Assembly (NCBI RefSeq): GCF_001750685.1
Contig: NZ_CP017269.1
Span: 1,178,001-1,242,000, forward strand
Direction of reading: 5' to 3'
From: Geosporobacter ferrireducens
GTDB taxonomy: Bacteria > Bacillota > Clostridia > Peptostreptococcales > Thermotaleaceae
Length of the DNA: 64,000 nucleotides
How positions within the stretch are numbered: the stretch's first letter is position 1; each line of letters opens with the position of its first letter. The notes beneath the pieces are model-generated. The model was not told where the DNA came from and did not search any database. It saw only the letters and a list, made by a program, of their open reading frames with translations. Made by a program: the position numbers and the translations under genes. Of the stretch, positions 15,486-24,385 are shown piece by piece.

Positions 15486-17336
15486 TTAGTAATTCAAAGG
15501 ATCAAAAAGTACTTTAGCGTCTAGCAACATCTTTTTAACTTTTAAATATATCTCCTCTTTTATTTCATTTTCTTCTACATGTAGAGCAATTGGAAGATTG
15601 TGATCGTTTACAGCTCCAACCCATAACAGTTTTACATCACTTGAATCGATAACCGTATTGATGATATTCATATCACTCTCCTGTATATCATCCGCTGTAG
15701 CAATCAATATATCCCCTGCATCAAGCATTATATTCGATATTTCAGCAAATCTTCTAAAATGCGCTTCCCTATCCTCCATGGAATTTTCTTCCTTTATATC
15801 TGCGTCTATTCCATAGAGAACATTTCCGATGCCAAGATAATACACATTTCTTCCCTCTATAAAAAGCCCTCTTTCAATATATCTTGCAATATCCTTCTTA
15901 CCTAACTCCTTCTTACCGGAAATCAGTATCATAATGGGTTTTTGTGCGTATCGAATCCCTCGTTCTTCCTTTGTAACAGCGCTTTCAATCCACTTTATGT
16001 TCCTTCTGTCTACTTTTTCTCTTAACCAGTCTTTTCCATCTTCTAAACTATCTACAACAATTCCTCCACCGGAAATCTCATAGTTATCTACAAGTACAAA
16101 TCTTGAGGTTTCTGTTAGATTTTCGGCCCTGTCAAAGGCTATCTCTTTTTCCAGCTTAAAAATTACTTCCGCCACCTCATGTCTTTGTACATATTGCCGT
16201 GTTGTGGTCGATAAGGTAGATGCATCCAATACAGTTATAACCTCTTCAAGATCGGCTCTGACTCTTTGGGTACCTACTTTTATATAGTAACCTCTGTTGC
16301 TGCTCAAGTTCTCTTTTCCCAACCAGAATAGCTTTGTCTTTATTCTTGTGGACACTTCCGGTTTTCTTTCATCGATGATGCAGGCCAGTTCTCCTCTTGT
16401 AACATATATCTGTTCCTCAAGCGTAAAACCAGTGGCGCTTCCAGCTATATCCTCATTTATTCTTGAGGCATTAAAACGCTCAATGGACTTTACCTTAGAT
16501 TTTTTCCCGCTAGGATAAAAAATCACCTCATTTCCTACCCTTATTTTTCCTGTATCAATCGTTCCAGCGATAATTCTTCGATCGTCTCCACCAGCTGTAA
16601 ACTTATATATACTCTGTACAGGCATTCTAAATACTTGGTCTTTGACACCCTTTTGATTGTTCAGTAAATCTAATTTTTCTAGTACCGTATTTCCATTGTA
16701 CCATGGCATTTTATTAGAAATTGAGGCAACATTATCTCCCATAAAACCGCTAATAGGAATGAACAAATCTGCTTCTACACCAATTTGTGAAAGAAAAGCC
16801 CTATACTCTTCTACTATTTGTTCGTATCTCCTCTGATTATAATCAATTAGATCCATTTTATTGACTAAAACCACAACCTGCTTGATACCCAACATCGATA
16901 AGAGATATCCATGCCTCTTGGAATTCTCCATGATACCTTCCTGTGCATCTATAACCAGCAGGGCAGCTTCGGCTCTGGCTGCACCCGTAACCATATTCTT
17001 TAAAAATTCAATATGTCCAGGCGCATCTATAATGATATATTTTCTTTTTTTAGTTTTAAAAAACACTCTGGCAGTATCTATGGTAATTCCCTGTGCCTGT
17101 TCATCTTTTAAGGCATCTAACAAAAAAGCATATTCAAAGGGCTTGGCATTTCGTCTACAGGTTTCTTTTACCTGCTCTAACTTTCCTTCTGGCAGTGAGT
17201 TGGTATCGGCTAAAAGCCGCCCAATGATCGTACTTTTCCCATGGTCTACGTGTCCAACGATAACGATATTCATGTTTTCATTTATTATTTTTGCAGATTC
17301 GCTTCTATTTTGATTGTTGTGCATGATCAATCCCAT
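15486..17336 (-). CDS. cysN: ATP sulfurylase large subunit CysN fused to a degenerate APS kinase domain
   Basis: A 616-residue protein. Residues about 20-435 form the CysN GTPase with [14 protein letters not shown] and NKMD motifs. With CysD it makes APS from sulfate and ATP. The C-terminal 170 residues align with APS kinase (CysC) in layout ([26 protein letters not shown]), but the P-loop is lost ([10 protein letters not shown] instead of GLSGSGKST) and the DGDN motif is gone. A separate intact CysC is encoded at 20317. The fused domain is therefore probably structural or regulatory. Last gene of the operon. Confidence 0.85.
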   Translation of the reverse strand: MGLIMHNNQNRSESAKIINENMNIVIVGHVDHGKSTIIGRLLADTNSLPEGKLEQVKETCRRNAKPFEYAFLLDALKDEQAQGITIDTARVFFKTKKRKYIIIDAPGHIEFLKNMVTGAARAEAALLVIDAQEGIMENSKRHGYLLSMLGIKQVVVLVNKMDLIDYNQRRYEQIVEEYRAFLSQIGVEADLFIPISGFMGDNVASISNKMPWYNGNTVLEKLDLLNNQKGVKDQVFRMPVQSIYKFTAGGDDRRIIAGTIDTGKIRVGNEVIFYPSGKKSKVKSIERFNASRINEDIAGSATGFTLEEQIYVTRGELACIIDERKPEVSTRIKTKLFWLGKENLSSNRGYYIKVGTQRVRADLEEVITVLDASTLSTTTRQYVQRHEVAEVIFKLEKEIAFDRAENLTETSRFVLVDNYEISGGGIVVDSLEDGKDWLREKVDRRNIKWIESAVTKEERGIRYAQKPIMILISGKKELGKKDIARYIERGLFIEGRNVYYLGIGNVLYGIDADIKEENSMEDREAHFRRFAEISNIMLDAGDILIATADDIQESDMNIINTVIDSSDVKLLWVGAVNDHNLPIALHVEENEIKEEIYLKVKKMLLDAKVLFDPLNY

Positions 17337-17389
17337 CCCTTTTTATTATGATAACGTGAGATCTCTTTCAAATATACTTTGAATTTTAT

Positions 17390-18271
17390 TTACATATATC
17401 CATCTTTTCTTAGCTCTTCTAAACCTCCACCATCTTCTTTATCTTGAGCCCTTCCACTTCTCTCAGCAATATTAGAAAATTTGCCCGATCTTAGTTCTTC
17501 AACAATTTCTTCTACTGTACGAGCCGTCGATTCCACCGGTTGGGTACATGTCCAGCAGCCAAGAGATCTATATCGCTTACCCTCCCCTTTATCAAAATAA
17601 AGAGATACCATGGGTATATTTTCTCTTTGAATGTATTCCCAGAGATCTAATTCCGTCCAATCCAGAAGAGGATGTATGCGCACATGAGTGCCTGGTGCAA
17701 AGTCTGTCTTATATTGGTTCCAAAATTCGGGCGGTTGATCTCCAATATGCCAATCATTTTTGTGATCCCTAGGGGAAAAATATCGCTCCTTCGATCTCGA
17801 TCCTTCCTCATCGGAGCGCACACCTACAATAACTCCTGTGAAAGGTCTCGGATTTTTTTCTATTTCGTATTCACCTATTTCATGATTTAATCTATATCTT
17901 GTTCCTGTTGCGTTTAGAGTAGATTTTAGGGCTTCAGCTTTTAATAGTCTGCAGCACTCCAATCTGGAACAGTTTCCATTCGGAAAGGTCATTCTAGACT
18001 TTAAGGCTTCTGTATTTTCTCCATAGATCATATCCAGCTTCCATTGTTTTGCATAGTTATCCCGATAGGCTATCATTTCAGGGATTTTATAATGGGTATC
18101 TATATGAATCAACGGAAATGGAACATGTCCGAAAAAAGTCTTTCTGGCGAGATGCAGTAAAACTGTACTGTCTTTACCAATAGACCAGAGCATTCCTAAG
18201 TCCTTAAAATTTGCATAGGCTTCTCTTAAAATATGAATAGATTTATTTTCTAGCTTAGTCAGATGATCCAT
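17390..18271 (-). CDS. cysD: sulfate adenylyltransferase subunit 2 (CysD)
   Basis: A 293-residue PP-loop (PAPS reductase/ATP sulfurylase) protein with the [15 protein letters not shown] motif at the N-terminus and the family segments [21 protein letters not shown] and [14 protein letters not shown]. It forms the catalytic half of ATP sulfurylase with CysN. The ATG at 18269-18271 has GGGAG seven bases upstream. Another ATG two codons earlier lies too close to that site. It is 53 bases upstream of cysN. Confidence 0.9.
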   Translation of the reverse strand: MDHLTKLENKSIHILREAYANFKDLGMLWSIGKDSTVLLHLARKTFFGHVPFPLIHIDTHYKIPEMIAYRDNYAKQWKLDMIYGENTEALKSRMTFPNGNCSRLECCRLLKAEALKSTLNATGTRYRLNHEIGEYEIEKNPRPFTGVIVGVRSDEEGSRSKERYFSPRDHKNDWHIGDQPPEFWNQYKTDFAPGTHVRIHPLLDWTELDLWEYIQRENIPMVSLYFDKGEGKRYRSLGCWTCTQPVESTARTVEEIVEELRSGKFSNIAERSGRAQDKEDGGGLEELRKDGYM

Positions 18272-18285
18272 TTTCATTCTCCCTC

Positions 18286-18600
18286 TTAGTATCGATTAGA
18301 CTCTTTCTTATTAAGTTTTATAAGATGTTTTTTACCCTCCGGGCTTACAATATGCCAATCCAAGGTTTCTCCATGGTCCGATGTATACAGAAAGCCGCCC
18401 TTACCGCCAATATCTGCGCCTAAGTAATATTGGATTGCACCTGCTGCACACTCCTTTAGACAGGCCGTACATCCCCAACATGCTTGCGGATATTTTATAA
18501 AAGCCTTGCGCCTATCATCTTGATCGATAAGGCTGCCCGGACAGACATTGTAGCATTTGCTACAGGACATACACTTATCTTTGTTAATCTTTATGCTCAT
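18286..18600 (-). CDS. aprB: APS reductase beta subunit (ferredoxin-like)
   Basis: A 104-residue protein with two 4Fe-4S motifs, [12 protein letters not shown] and [16 protein letters not shown]. It is shorter than the AprB of sulfate reducers (about 150 residues), as in assimilatory clostridial versions. It passes electrons to the flavin of AprA, whose gene overlaps it by 17 bases. Confidence 0.8.
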   Translation of the reverse strand: MSIKINKDKCMSCSKCYNVCPGSLIDQDDRRKAFIKYPQACWGCTACLKECAAGAIQYYLGADIGGKGGFLYTSDHGETLDWHIVSPEGKKHLIKLNKKESNRY

Positions 18601-20272
18601 AAGCTTCGTCCCTCCTAACTAATTCCCTGAAAATAATTTCTACCCCTCCCTCTTTATAAACAGAGTTGACATACTGCATCCACTTTTCGTTATCTTTTTG
18701 TGGAAAATCAATATATTCTTGATAACATCTCCATCTTGTTTCTTTTCGAGCTTCCAAGTGCTTAATCAGTACTTTACACACATATAACCGATCGATGATT
18801 TCAAATATAGCTAATAATCCGTCCAAGCTGCTGGCCTTTAGGGTATTTGCTATGCCCAGAAGCTCTTCAATACGCTTTTCTGCAATGCCTAATTTTGTGG
18901 TGTTATACATATAAGCAGTGGATATACCGCCAGCATATTCGTCCATCATCTTTTGCATAGCCTCTTCCACTTCTTCAATGCTATATAAAGTTTCATTGTT
19001 ATAAAAAAAATGAGAAAAATACGCAACTCTTTCACTTATCTCTTTCCTATCCAGTTTACGGATGTGCACATCTTCAATCGTATTCAAAGCTGATATTGCA
19101 GCAATTTCACCTTCAGCAAGACATCCTGTTACATATTTTTTAGGACTTCCACCCGCTACATCTCCTATGGCATAGAGATTTTTTAATGTAGTTTTTCTAT
19201 CCCCATCTATCCAATAGCCACTTGCTGTATGACCTCCTACAATGTAGGGTTCTGTCCCCTCAATTTCAACATTCTCATGAGCTGGCCCCCTATTGTTTTC
19301 GAGCCATTTTAAGGTTTGAGCTGGTGCCATGTTTAAATAAGCCCTGTATAATTCCTTTTCCTGTTCAGGCGTTATTCCTTCTGTTTTCAAAAAACAAGGC
19401 CCATTTCCTTTTAAATTCTCCATAACGGTAGCGTACAGTCTCATATGCGTTGTAGGTTTTCCGTATTTTTCTACGTATGCTTCACCTTTGGCGTTCACTT
19501 GTACTGCTTCTATTCCTTGTGCGATTGTACCCGTAGGTGCTATGGTATCTTTACACCTTAACGCAATGAATCGCATCTCAAAGGAGGTCATTTCAGCCCC
19601 TGCCCGGATGCCCATTGCGTATCCAGCACCTGTATTAAAGGGACAATACCACATTTTATGTCTGGAAAAAGTGGTATTGTTAGGTCTATAAAGTCCGGAA
19701 GCACCACCCGTTGCACATATTGTCTTTTTAGCATATATTTCGTAAATAACATTTTCTTTTAGTGCAAAACCTATAGCACCGATTACATGGCCCTCTTGAA
19801 GTAGATAGTCCACAATATTTATGTGATTTAAAACGGTAACATTTTCTCTTTCCATAACTGCTTTGGCAAGAAGTGGCTTAATGTTTTCGCCGTTAATCTT
19901 AATGCTTCTTTTTCCTCTCTGCACATACGCACCCTTTTCATCCTTCAGAATAGGAAGCCCAAGTACTTCAAGATGCTTGGTTACTTCATTGAGCCGTTTT
20001 GCAATGCTATAAACTAAATCCTCACGAATAATACCCTCAGCATCCTTTTTTACATATTCCACAAAGGACTCCGCGGTCTCACCTTTACCAATGTACGCGT
20101 TTAACGCATTTACCCCTGCGGCTAAGCAGCCGCTTCTTTTTATATTAGCCTTATCCGCAATAACTACCTTTAGATTAGAATTATCAGTAATGGTGAGTGC
20201 GCTAAAGCATCCAGCTGTTCCTCCGCCGATAATAAGTATATCCATATCTATAGTTCTTACATCGAATTCCAA
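18584..20272 (-). CDS. aprA: APS reductase alpha subunit (flavoprotein)
   Basis: A 562-residue FAD-binding protein of the succinate dehydrogenase/fumarate reductase superfamily with the GGGTAGCFSA dinucleotide motif, a central ICATGGASGLYRP segment and a C-terminal FAD motif (YAIGDVAGG). It reduces APS to sulfite and AMP. The most likely start is TTG at 20270-20272, eight bases after AAAGGAG. An ATG nine codons earlier lacks a site. It is smaller than the roughly 650-residue enzyme of dissimilatory sulfate reducers. Confidence 0.8.
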   Translation of the reverse strand: MEFDVRTIDMDILIIGGGTAGCFSALTITDNSNLKVVIADKANIKRSGCLAAGVNALNAYIGKGETAESFVEYVKKDAEGIIREDLVYSIAKRLNEVTKHLEVLGLPILKDEKGAYVQRGKRSIKINGENIKPLLAKAVMERENVTVLNHINIVDYLLQEGHVIGAIGFALKENVIYEIYAKKTICATGGASGLYRPNNTTFSRHKMWYCPFNTGAGYAMGIRAGAEMTSFEMRFIALRCKDTIAPTGTIAQGIEAVQVNAKGEAYVEKYGKPTTHMRLYATVMENLKGNGPCFLKTEGITPEQEKELYRAYLNMAPAQTLKWLENNRGPAHENVEIEGTEPYIVGGHTASGYWIDGDRKTTLKNLYAIGDVAGGSPKKYVTGCLAEGEIAAISALNTIEDVHIRKLDRKEISERVAYFSHFFYNNETLYSIEEVEEAMQKMMDEYAGGISTAYMYNTTKLGIAEKRIEELLGIANTLKASSLDGLLAIFEIIDRLYVCKVLIKHLEARKETRWRCYQEYIDFPQKDNEKWMQYVNSVYKEGGVEIIFRELVRRDEAYEHKD

Positions 20273-20316
20273 GACAATCACTCCTTTTTCAAAATGCATA
20301 CCTTAGCGCGTAGTCC

Positions 20317-20916
20317 TCATCTAATAAATTTCTTTACCTCTAAGTAATGAATAATTTCATTTGCGCATGCATCCACACTTAAAGCATCTGTACGAATAAT
20401 TATTTCAGGACTTGTAGGCTTTTCATATAGGGAATCTATACCTGTAAAATCTTTTATTTTCCCTGCTCTGGCTTTTTTATAAAGTCCCTTTGGATCTCTA
20501 TCTTCACAAACCTCTAAAGGACAATCCACAAACACTTCTATAAACCGTTCTCCAAGAAGTTCTCTCACCTTATTCCTATCTTCACGAAATGGGGAAATGA
20601 AAGCAGTCAGCGTAATCAGGCCAGCATCTATGAAAAGCTTACTAACTTCAGCAATTCTTCTGATATTTTCCATTCGGTCAGCAACGTCAAAGCCCAAATC
20701 TCTATTTAAACCGTGTCGGATGTTATCGCCATCCAAAAGATAGGTTAATTTACGTTCTTCAAATAACCTTTTTTCCACAGCATTGGCTACTGTAGATTTA
20801 CCTGAACCTGATAAACCGGTAAACCATAATACAGTACCTCTTTGCTTTAGAACAGCTTCACGATCTTCCCTTTTTATACTTGTATCATGCCAAAGAATAT
20901 TTTTAATGTCACTCAT
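20317..20916 (-). CDS. cysC: adenylylsulfate kinase CysC
   Basis: A 199-residue APS kinase with an intact P-loop (GLSGSGKST), [23 protein letters not shown] and [10 protein letters not shown]. It makes PAPS from APS. No PAPS reductase is in the window and the operon has APS reductase, so its PAPS may be used elsewhere, or APS and PAPS routes coexist. The ATG at 20914-20916 has TAGGAGG upstream. It follows the transporter gene. Confidence 0.9.
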   Translation of the reverse strand: MSDIKNILWHDTSIKREDREAVLKQRGTVLWFTGLSGSGKSTVANAVEKRLFEERKLTYLLDGDNIRHGLNRDLGFDVADRMENIRRIAEVSKLFIDAGLITLTAFISPFREDRNKVRELLGERFIEVFVDCPLEVCEDRDPKGLYKKARAGKIKDFTGIDSLYEKPTSPEIIIRTDALSVDACANEIIHYLEVKKFIR

Positions 20917-20927
20917 GAATAAACCTC

Positions 20928-22358
20928 CTAATATACGCCAATTATACGCCAATAAGTTAAAGCAAAGACAGTAACAACGACTATCGAGATAATGTTCAAA
21001 ACAAATCCGATTCGTAGGGTCTCACCGGATTTTATATAACCAGAAGAAAAGGCTATCGCATTAGGCGGTGAACTCATAGGAAACATAAAAGCCAATCCAG
21101 ATGGTAAAGCTACTAAATATACGGCTAGACCTGGGGGAAAGCTAAGAGAAATTGCCGTTTTTATAACCACCGGCAGTAAAATTACAACAACTGCTGCGTT
21201 TGAAACTCCTTCTGTAAGAAATACACTTAATGAAAAAACGACCATCATAAATCCTAAAGTGGAAAATTTCATATTTGAAATGTAGTTTTGATTGATATAT
21301 TCTAATAAACCAGTTTGCTCTAAAGCTTTGCCTAGCGCAATAGCCCCACCATACATAAAAATTGCGCCCCAATTAATCTCTTTCCTAGCATCTTCCCAGC
21401 TGATTACATTTAATACGAAAAACAGTGCTGCACTGATAAGTGCCACATTGGCTATACCAAAGCGGCTGCTTTCAAATATCCACATATAAATGGTGCCAGC
21501 CAATATAATAAGGGCTTTTATTTCTTTTAAATGAATTTTACTTATTCTTTCTCCACCCTCTGAAAATAAATCTTTCAATATTTCTATATCTCTTGTTGAC
21601 ACACTTACCTTCTTCTTAAGGTATATAGCAACCATTCCCATGATAAGATAGATGGGCGGAGCAACGGCCACCATCCATTCTAAAAATCCTATGCTCTGCC
21701 CTGTAGTCTCTTCCAATATCCCTATAGCAAGGGGATTTCTTGCCCCTCCTAGGAAGGTTACAACCCCCCCCAGAACACTCCCCCATGCCAATGAAAAAAA
21801 CATATATTTTCCCAATATAGAATCACGTTTTAGCTCCAACCGCTTACTGATTGACATTAATATAGGAAAAAGCATGGCTGCCACAGCATGTTCCGGCATA
21901 ATATGGGATAGAAAAGCTGATAAGAAAAAAATCGAAAGCACCAGTGTATGGGGTTTATTCCCAAATTTTGATAATATATAATAGGAAATTCTTTTATTGA
22001 GCCCGGAGGTTGTAATACCAGCGGATATAATAAAGGCACCTATGATAAAAAAGACGGCTTTATTTCCAAAAAAGGAGTACACCTTATCTTCTGCCAGTAC
22101 ATTAAATGTGGCTAAAAGCCCCATTACCATAAGACTTGTAATGGCAAGAGGGATTACATTGGTTATCCACAGAAAGTTGGCAAATAGAAAAATTACTAAT
22201 GCCTGATAGGCTTGTATGGACATCCCTTCTGGAATATTTTTACTTGTAACAAATATAAAGAATAATACAAAGGAAAATAACAGTAAAATCGCATTCTTGT
22301 ATTCTATTAAAAACAATGTAATTAATGGCCTTCTGTCTATATAGACTTTGTTATTCAC
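20928..22358 (-). CDS. SLC13/DASS-type sodium:anion symporter, probably sulfate
   Basis: A 476-residue polytopic membrane protein (about 12 helices) of the divalent-anion:sodium symporter family. SLC13-like segments include [12 protein letters not shown] near the N-terminus, [16 protein letters not shown] in the middle and [24 protein letters not shown] near the C-terminus. Its position among sulfate activation genes points to sulfate uptake. The gene is co-transcribed with cysC, whose start is 12 bases beyond its stop. Confidence 0.8.
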   Translation of the reverse strand: MNNKVYIDRRPLITLFLIEYKNAILLLFSFVLFFIFVTSKNIPEGMSIQAYQALVIFLFANFLWITNVIPLAITSLMVMGLLATFNVLAEDKVYSFFGNKAVFFIIGAFIISAGITTSGLNKRISYYILSKFGNKPHTLVLSIFFLSAFLSHIMPEHAVAAMLFPILMSISKRLELKRDSILGKYMFFSLAWGSVLGGVVTFLGGARNPLAIGILEETTGQSIGFLEWMVAVAPPIYLIMGMVAIYLKKKVSVSTRDIEILKDLFSEGGERISKIHLKEIKALIILAGTIYMWIFESSRFGIANVALISAALFFVLNVISWEDARKEINWGAIFMYGGAIALGKALEQTGLLEYINQNYISNMKFSTLGFMMVVFSLSVFLTEGVSNAAVVVILLPVVIKTAISLSFPPGLAVYLVALPSGLAFMFPMSSPPNAIAFSSGYIKSGETLRIGFVLNIISIVVVTVFALTYWRIIGVY

Positions 22359-22370
22359 GATTATGTCCTC

Positions 22371-22997
22371 CTAAAGTCCACTAGAGCTTAAGGACTCATC
22401 AACACTTTTGATCATAAGCTTTTGTCTTAAGTTTAGCGTTTCTAAAAGCATTTTCATTTTAATTTTGTCTGTCAAAGAGTATTCACTCTGACTCTGATCA
22501 AACAAGGGTATTGATTTTAATAGACCAGGAGAGAGTTTATTAAAATCTTCGTGGGTTTTTATAAACTCAATAAGCCTATCATCGTGCCTGGAAATTATAG
22601 GTACAATTTTTAGTGATAATAACTCCTCAATCATAGTCTCATCATTTCTTGAGCTTGCAAAAATCCATCCACGGGTAAATAGTTCTACAGCAAAGCTCAT
22701 GATCTCGGCCTGCTCCCTTGTGTAGATATTTACGCTAATATCAAAATAAATTCCATGCACACCATATGAAAAATATTCCTCTATGCGTTGTTTATCGTTA
22801 GGTATATCCGATTTTAAAAGCAGAAAAATGTCAAAATACTTTTTTATCGTTTCTACAGTTTTTTTTCTGTCTGTGTGATCTACATCATATTGGAAGGATA
22901 AGAGTATATAATTAGCCTGGTACTTCGTAATTACATCTTCAGCAGAACTTAATATTGATTCCATGGGTGTCTTCCCATATATATTAATGGTGTGCAT
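22371..22997 (-). CDS. unknown protein in the sulfur operon
   Basis: A 208-residue soluble protein with alternating strands and helices (YILLSFQYD, FDIFLLLKSD, VHGIYFDISVN, WIFASS, IVPIISRHD), suggesting part of a TIM-barrel-like fold. No catalytic motif is recognised. It lies between metY and the sulfate transporter with gaps of 12-16 bases, so it is probably part of the same pathway. The function is not known. Confidence 0.55.
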   Translation of the reverse strand: MHTINIYGKTPMESILSSAEDVITKYQANYILLSFQYDVDHTDRKKTVETIKKYFDIFLLLKSDIPNDKQRIEEYFSYGVHGIYFDISVNIYTREQAEIMSFAVELFTRGWIFASSRNDETMIEELLSLKIVPIISRHDDRLIEFIKTHEDFNKLSPGLLKSIPLFDQSQSEYSLTDKIKMKMLLETLNLRQKLMIKSVDESLSSSGL

Positions 22998-23013
22998 TAT
23001 ACGCTTCCTCCCA

Positions 23014-24246
23014 CTATACTTTTTTAAGCGCCTGATCGATGTCTTCTAAAATATCTGTCAGTTCTTCTATTCCCACAGATATTCTTACTAAGTCCTCATA
23101 AACACCCATTTGTTCTTTTTCTTCATAAGTATTATGGATACAGATAGTAGAAGCCGGATGCACAATTAACGTTCGAGCATCACCTATATTTACTAAGTTC
23201 GAAATAAGTTTAAGATTATCGATGAAGTTAAAAGCATTTTCTTTGCTTCCTAATCTACATGTTAGGATTGCACTTGCTCCCTTTTTATAATACTTCTTAG
23301 CAATGTCATAATAACTTGAATGTTCTAGCAGCGGATAATTCACATGAAGAATTTTGTCATGTGTAAGCAGATACTCAGCCAGCCCAATAGCATTTTGACA
23401 GTGAGCTGTCATTCTCAATCCTAGGGATTCAATTCCCACTAGATTTAGAAAGCTGTTCATAGGCGACATTACCGCACCTATATCTTTTCCGATTTCATTT
23501 CGAAGTTTCGCTGTATATGCAAACTTGCCATAACGTTTCACATACTGCTGGAAACCTGTAAACTTATCGTCCCTATATTTCTTGCTTCCACCATCTACAA
23601 CAATTCCTCCGATAGCACTTGAATTTCCATTGATATATTTAGATGTAGAGTGAATGACAATATCCGCTCCATATTCAATAGGTCTCATAAGATAAGGTGA
23701 AGTTATTGTTGAATCTACAGCAAAGATCACATTCTTTTTTTGACAGATCATTGATACAGTCTCAATATCTAAAACATCTAGCTTTGGATTACCAATAGTT
23801 TCAGCAAATACTACTTTTGTTCTGTCTGTGATTGCACTGTTTAATGTTTCCTCATCAAGCTTCCCTAAAAATTTTACATGAATACTATAGTCTTCTAGAT
23901 GTTTGAAAAGATTATAGGTTCCTCCAAATATTCCTGAAGATGCAATCATCTCATCTCCAGGTTTTAAAATATTCATCATAGCAAGGTATATCGCAGACAT
24001 CCCCGAGGATGTGGCTACAGCTGCCACACCGTCTTCAGCAGCTGCAATTCTTTTTTCAAAGGCTTCCACAGTAGGATTGCCGATACGACTATATACATAG
24101 CCCGTTTCCCTGCCTGCGAAAATATTTTCAAGTTCTTTTGCAGATTTATAGATAAAAGCATTTGAGTAATAAAGAGGTACGTTTGTCGCTCCTGTTTTGC
24201 TGTCTCCACTCCAATTACCATGAATTAATTTTGTTTGAAATTCCAT
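23014..24246 (-). CDS. metY: O-acetylhomoserine sulfhydrylase MetY
   Basis: A 410-residue PLP enzyme of the Cys/Met metabolism family. The cofactor-binding region reads AVDSTITSPYLMRP, and the PLP lysine lies in IHSTSKYINGNSSAIGG. It makes homocysteine from O-acetylhomoserine and sulfide. With the sulfur-carrier genes upstream it is placed as in the Wolinella HcyS pathway, where the sulfur donor is a protein thiocarboxylate. Its ribosome binding site (AAGGTG) lies within the cysK remnant. Confidence 0.85.
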   Translation of the reverse strand: MEFQTKLIHGNWSGDSKTGATNVPLYYSNAFIYKSAKELENIFAGRETGYVYSRIGNPTVEAFEKRIAAAEDGVAAVATSSGMSAIYLAMMNILKPGDEMIASSGIFGGTYNLFKHLEDYSIHVKFLGKLDEETLNSAITDRTKVVFAETIGNPKLDVLDIETVSMICQKKNVIFAVDSTITSPYLMRPIEYGADIVIHSTSKYINGNSSAIGGIVVDGGSKKYRDDKFTGFQQYVKRYGKFAYTAKLRNEIGKDIGAVMSPMNSFLNLVGIESLGLRMTAHCQNAIGLAEYLLTHDKILHVNYPLLEHSSYYDIAKKYYKKGASAILTCRLGSKENAFNFIDNLKLISNLVNIGDARTLIVHPASTICIHNTYEEKEQMGVYEDLVRISVGIEELTDILEDIDQALKKV

Positions 24247-24371
24247 CTTTTCACCTTCTTACTCCTCAAATCAAGTTTTAAATAGATATCTGCAGCATCA
24301 CTTCCTGCCAGGTTATTTAATTTAATTGTAGGTATATTCCCCATCGTCTGAAGAATGTTATCGTAAAGCAT
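24225..24371 (-). pseudogene. cysteine synthase (cysK) N-terminal remnant
   Basis: A 48-codon frame starts MLYDNILQTMGNIPTIKLNN and continues with GSDAADIYLKLDL, matching the first 35 residues of cysteine synthase (IGNTP motif, VKLE strand). It then runs out of homology and stops inside metY. GGAGGAGA still precedes the ATG. The rest of cysK, including the PLP lysine, is missing. A deletion that joined cysK' to metY is the simple explanation. Confidence 0.7.
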
Positions 24372-24385
24372 ACAGCATCTCCTCC

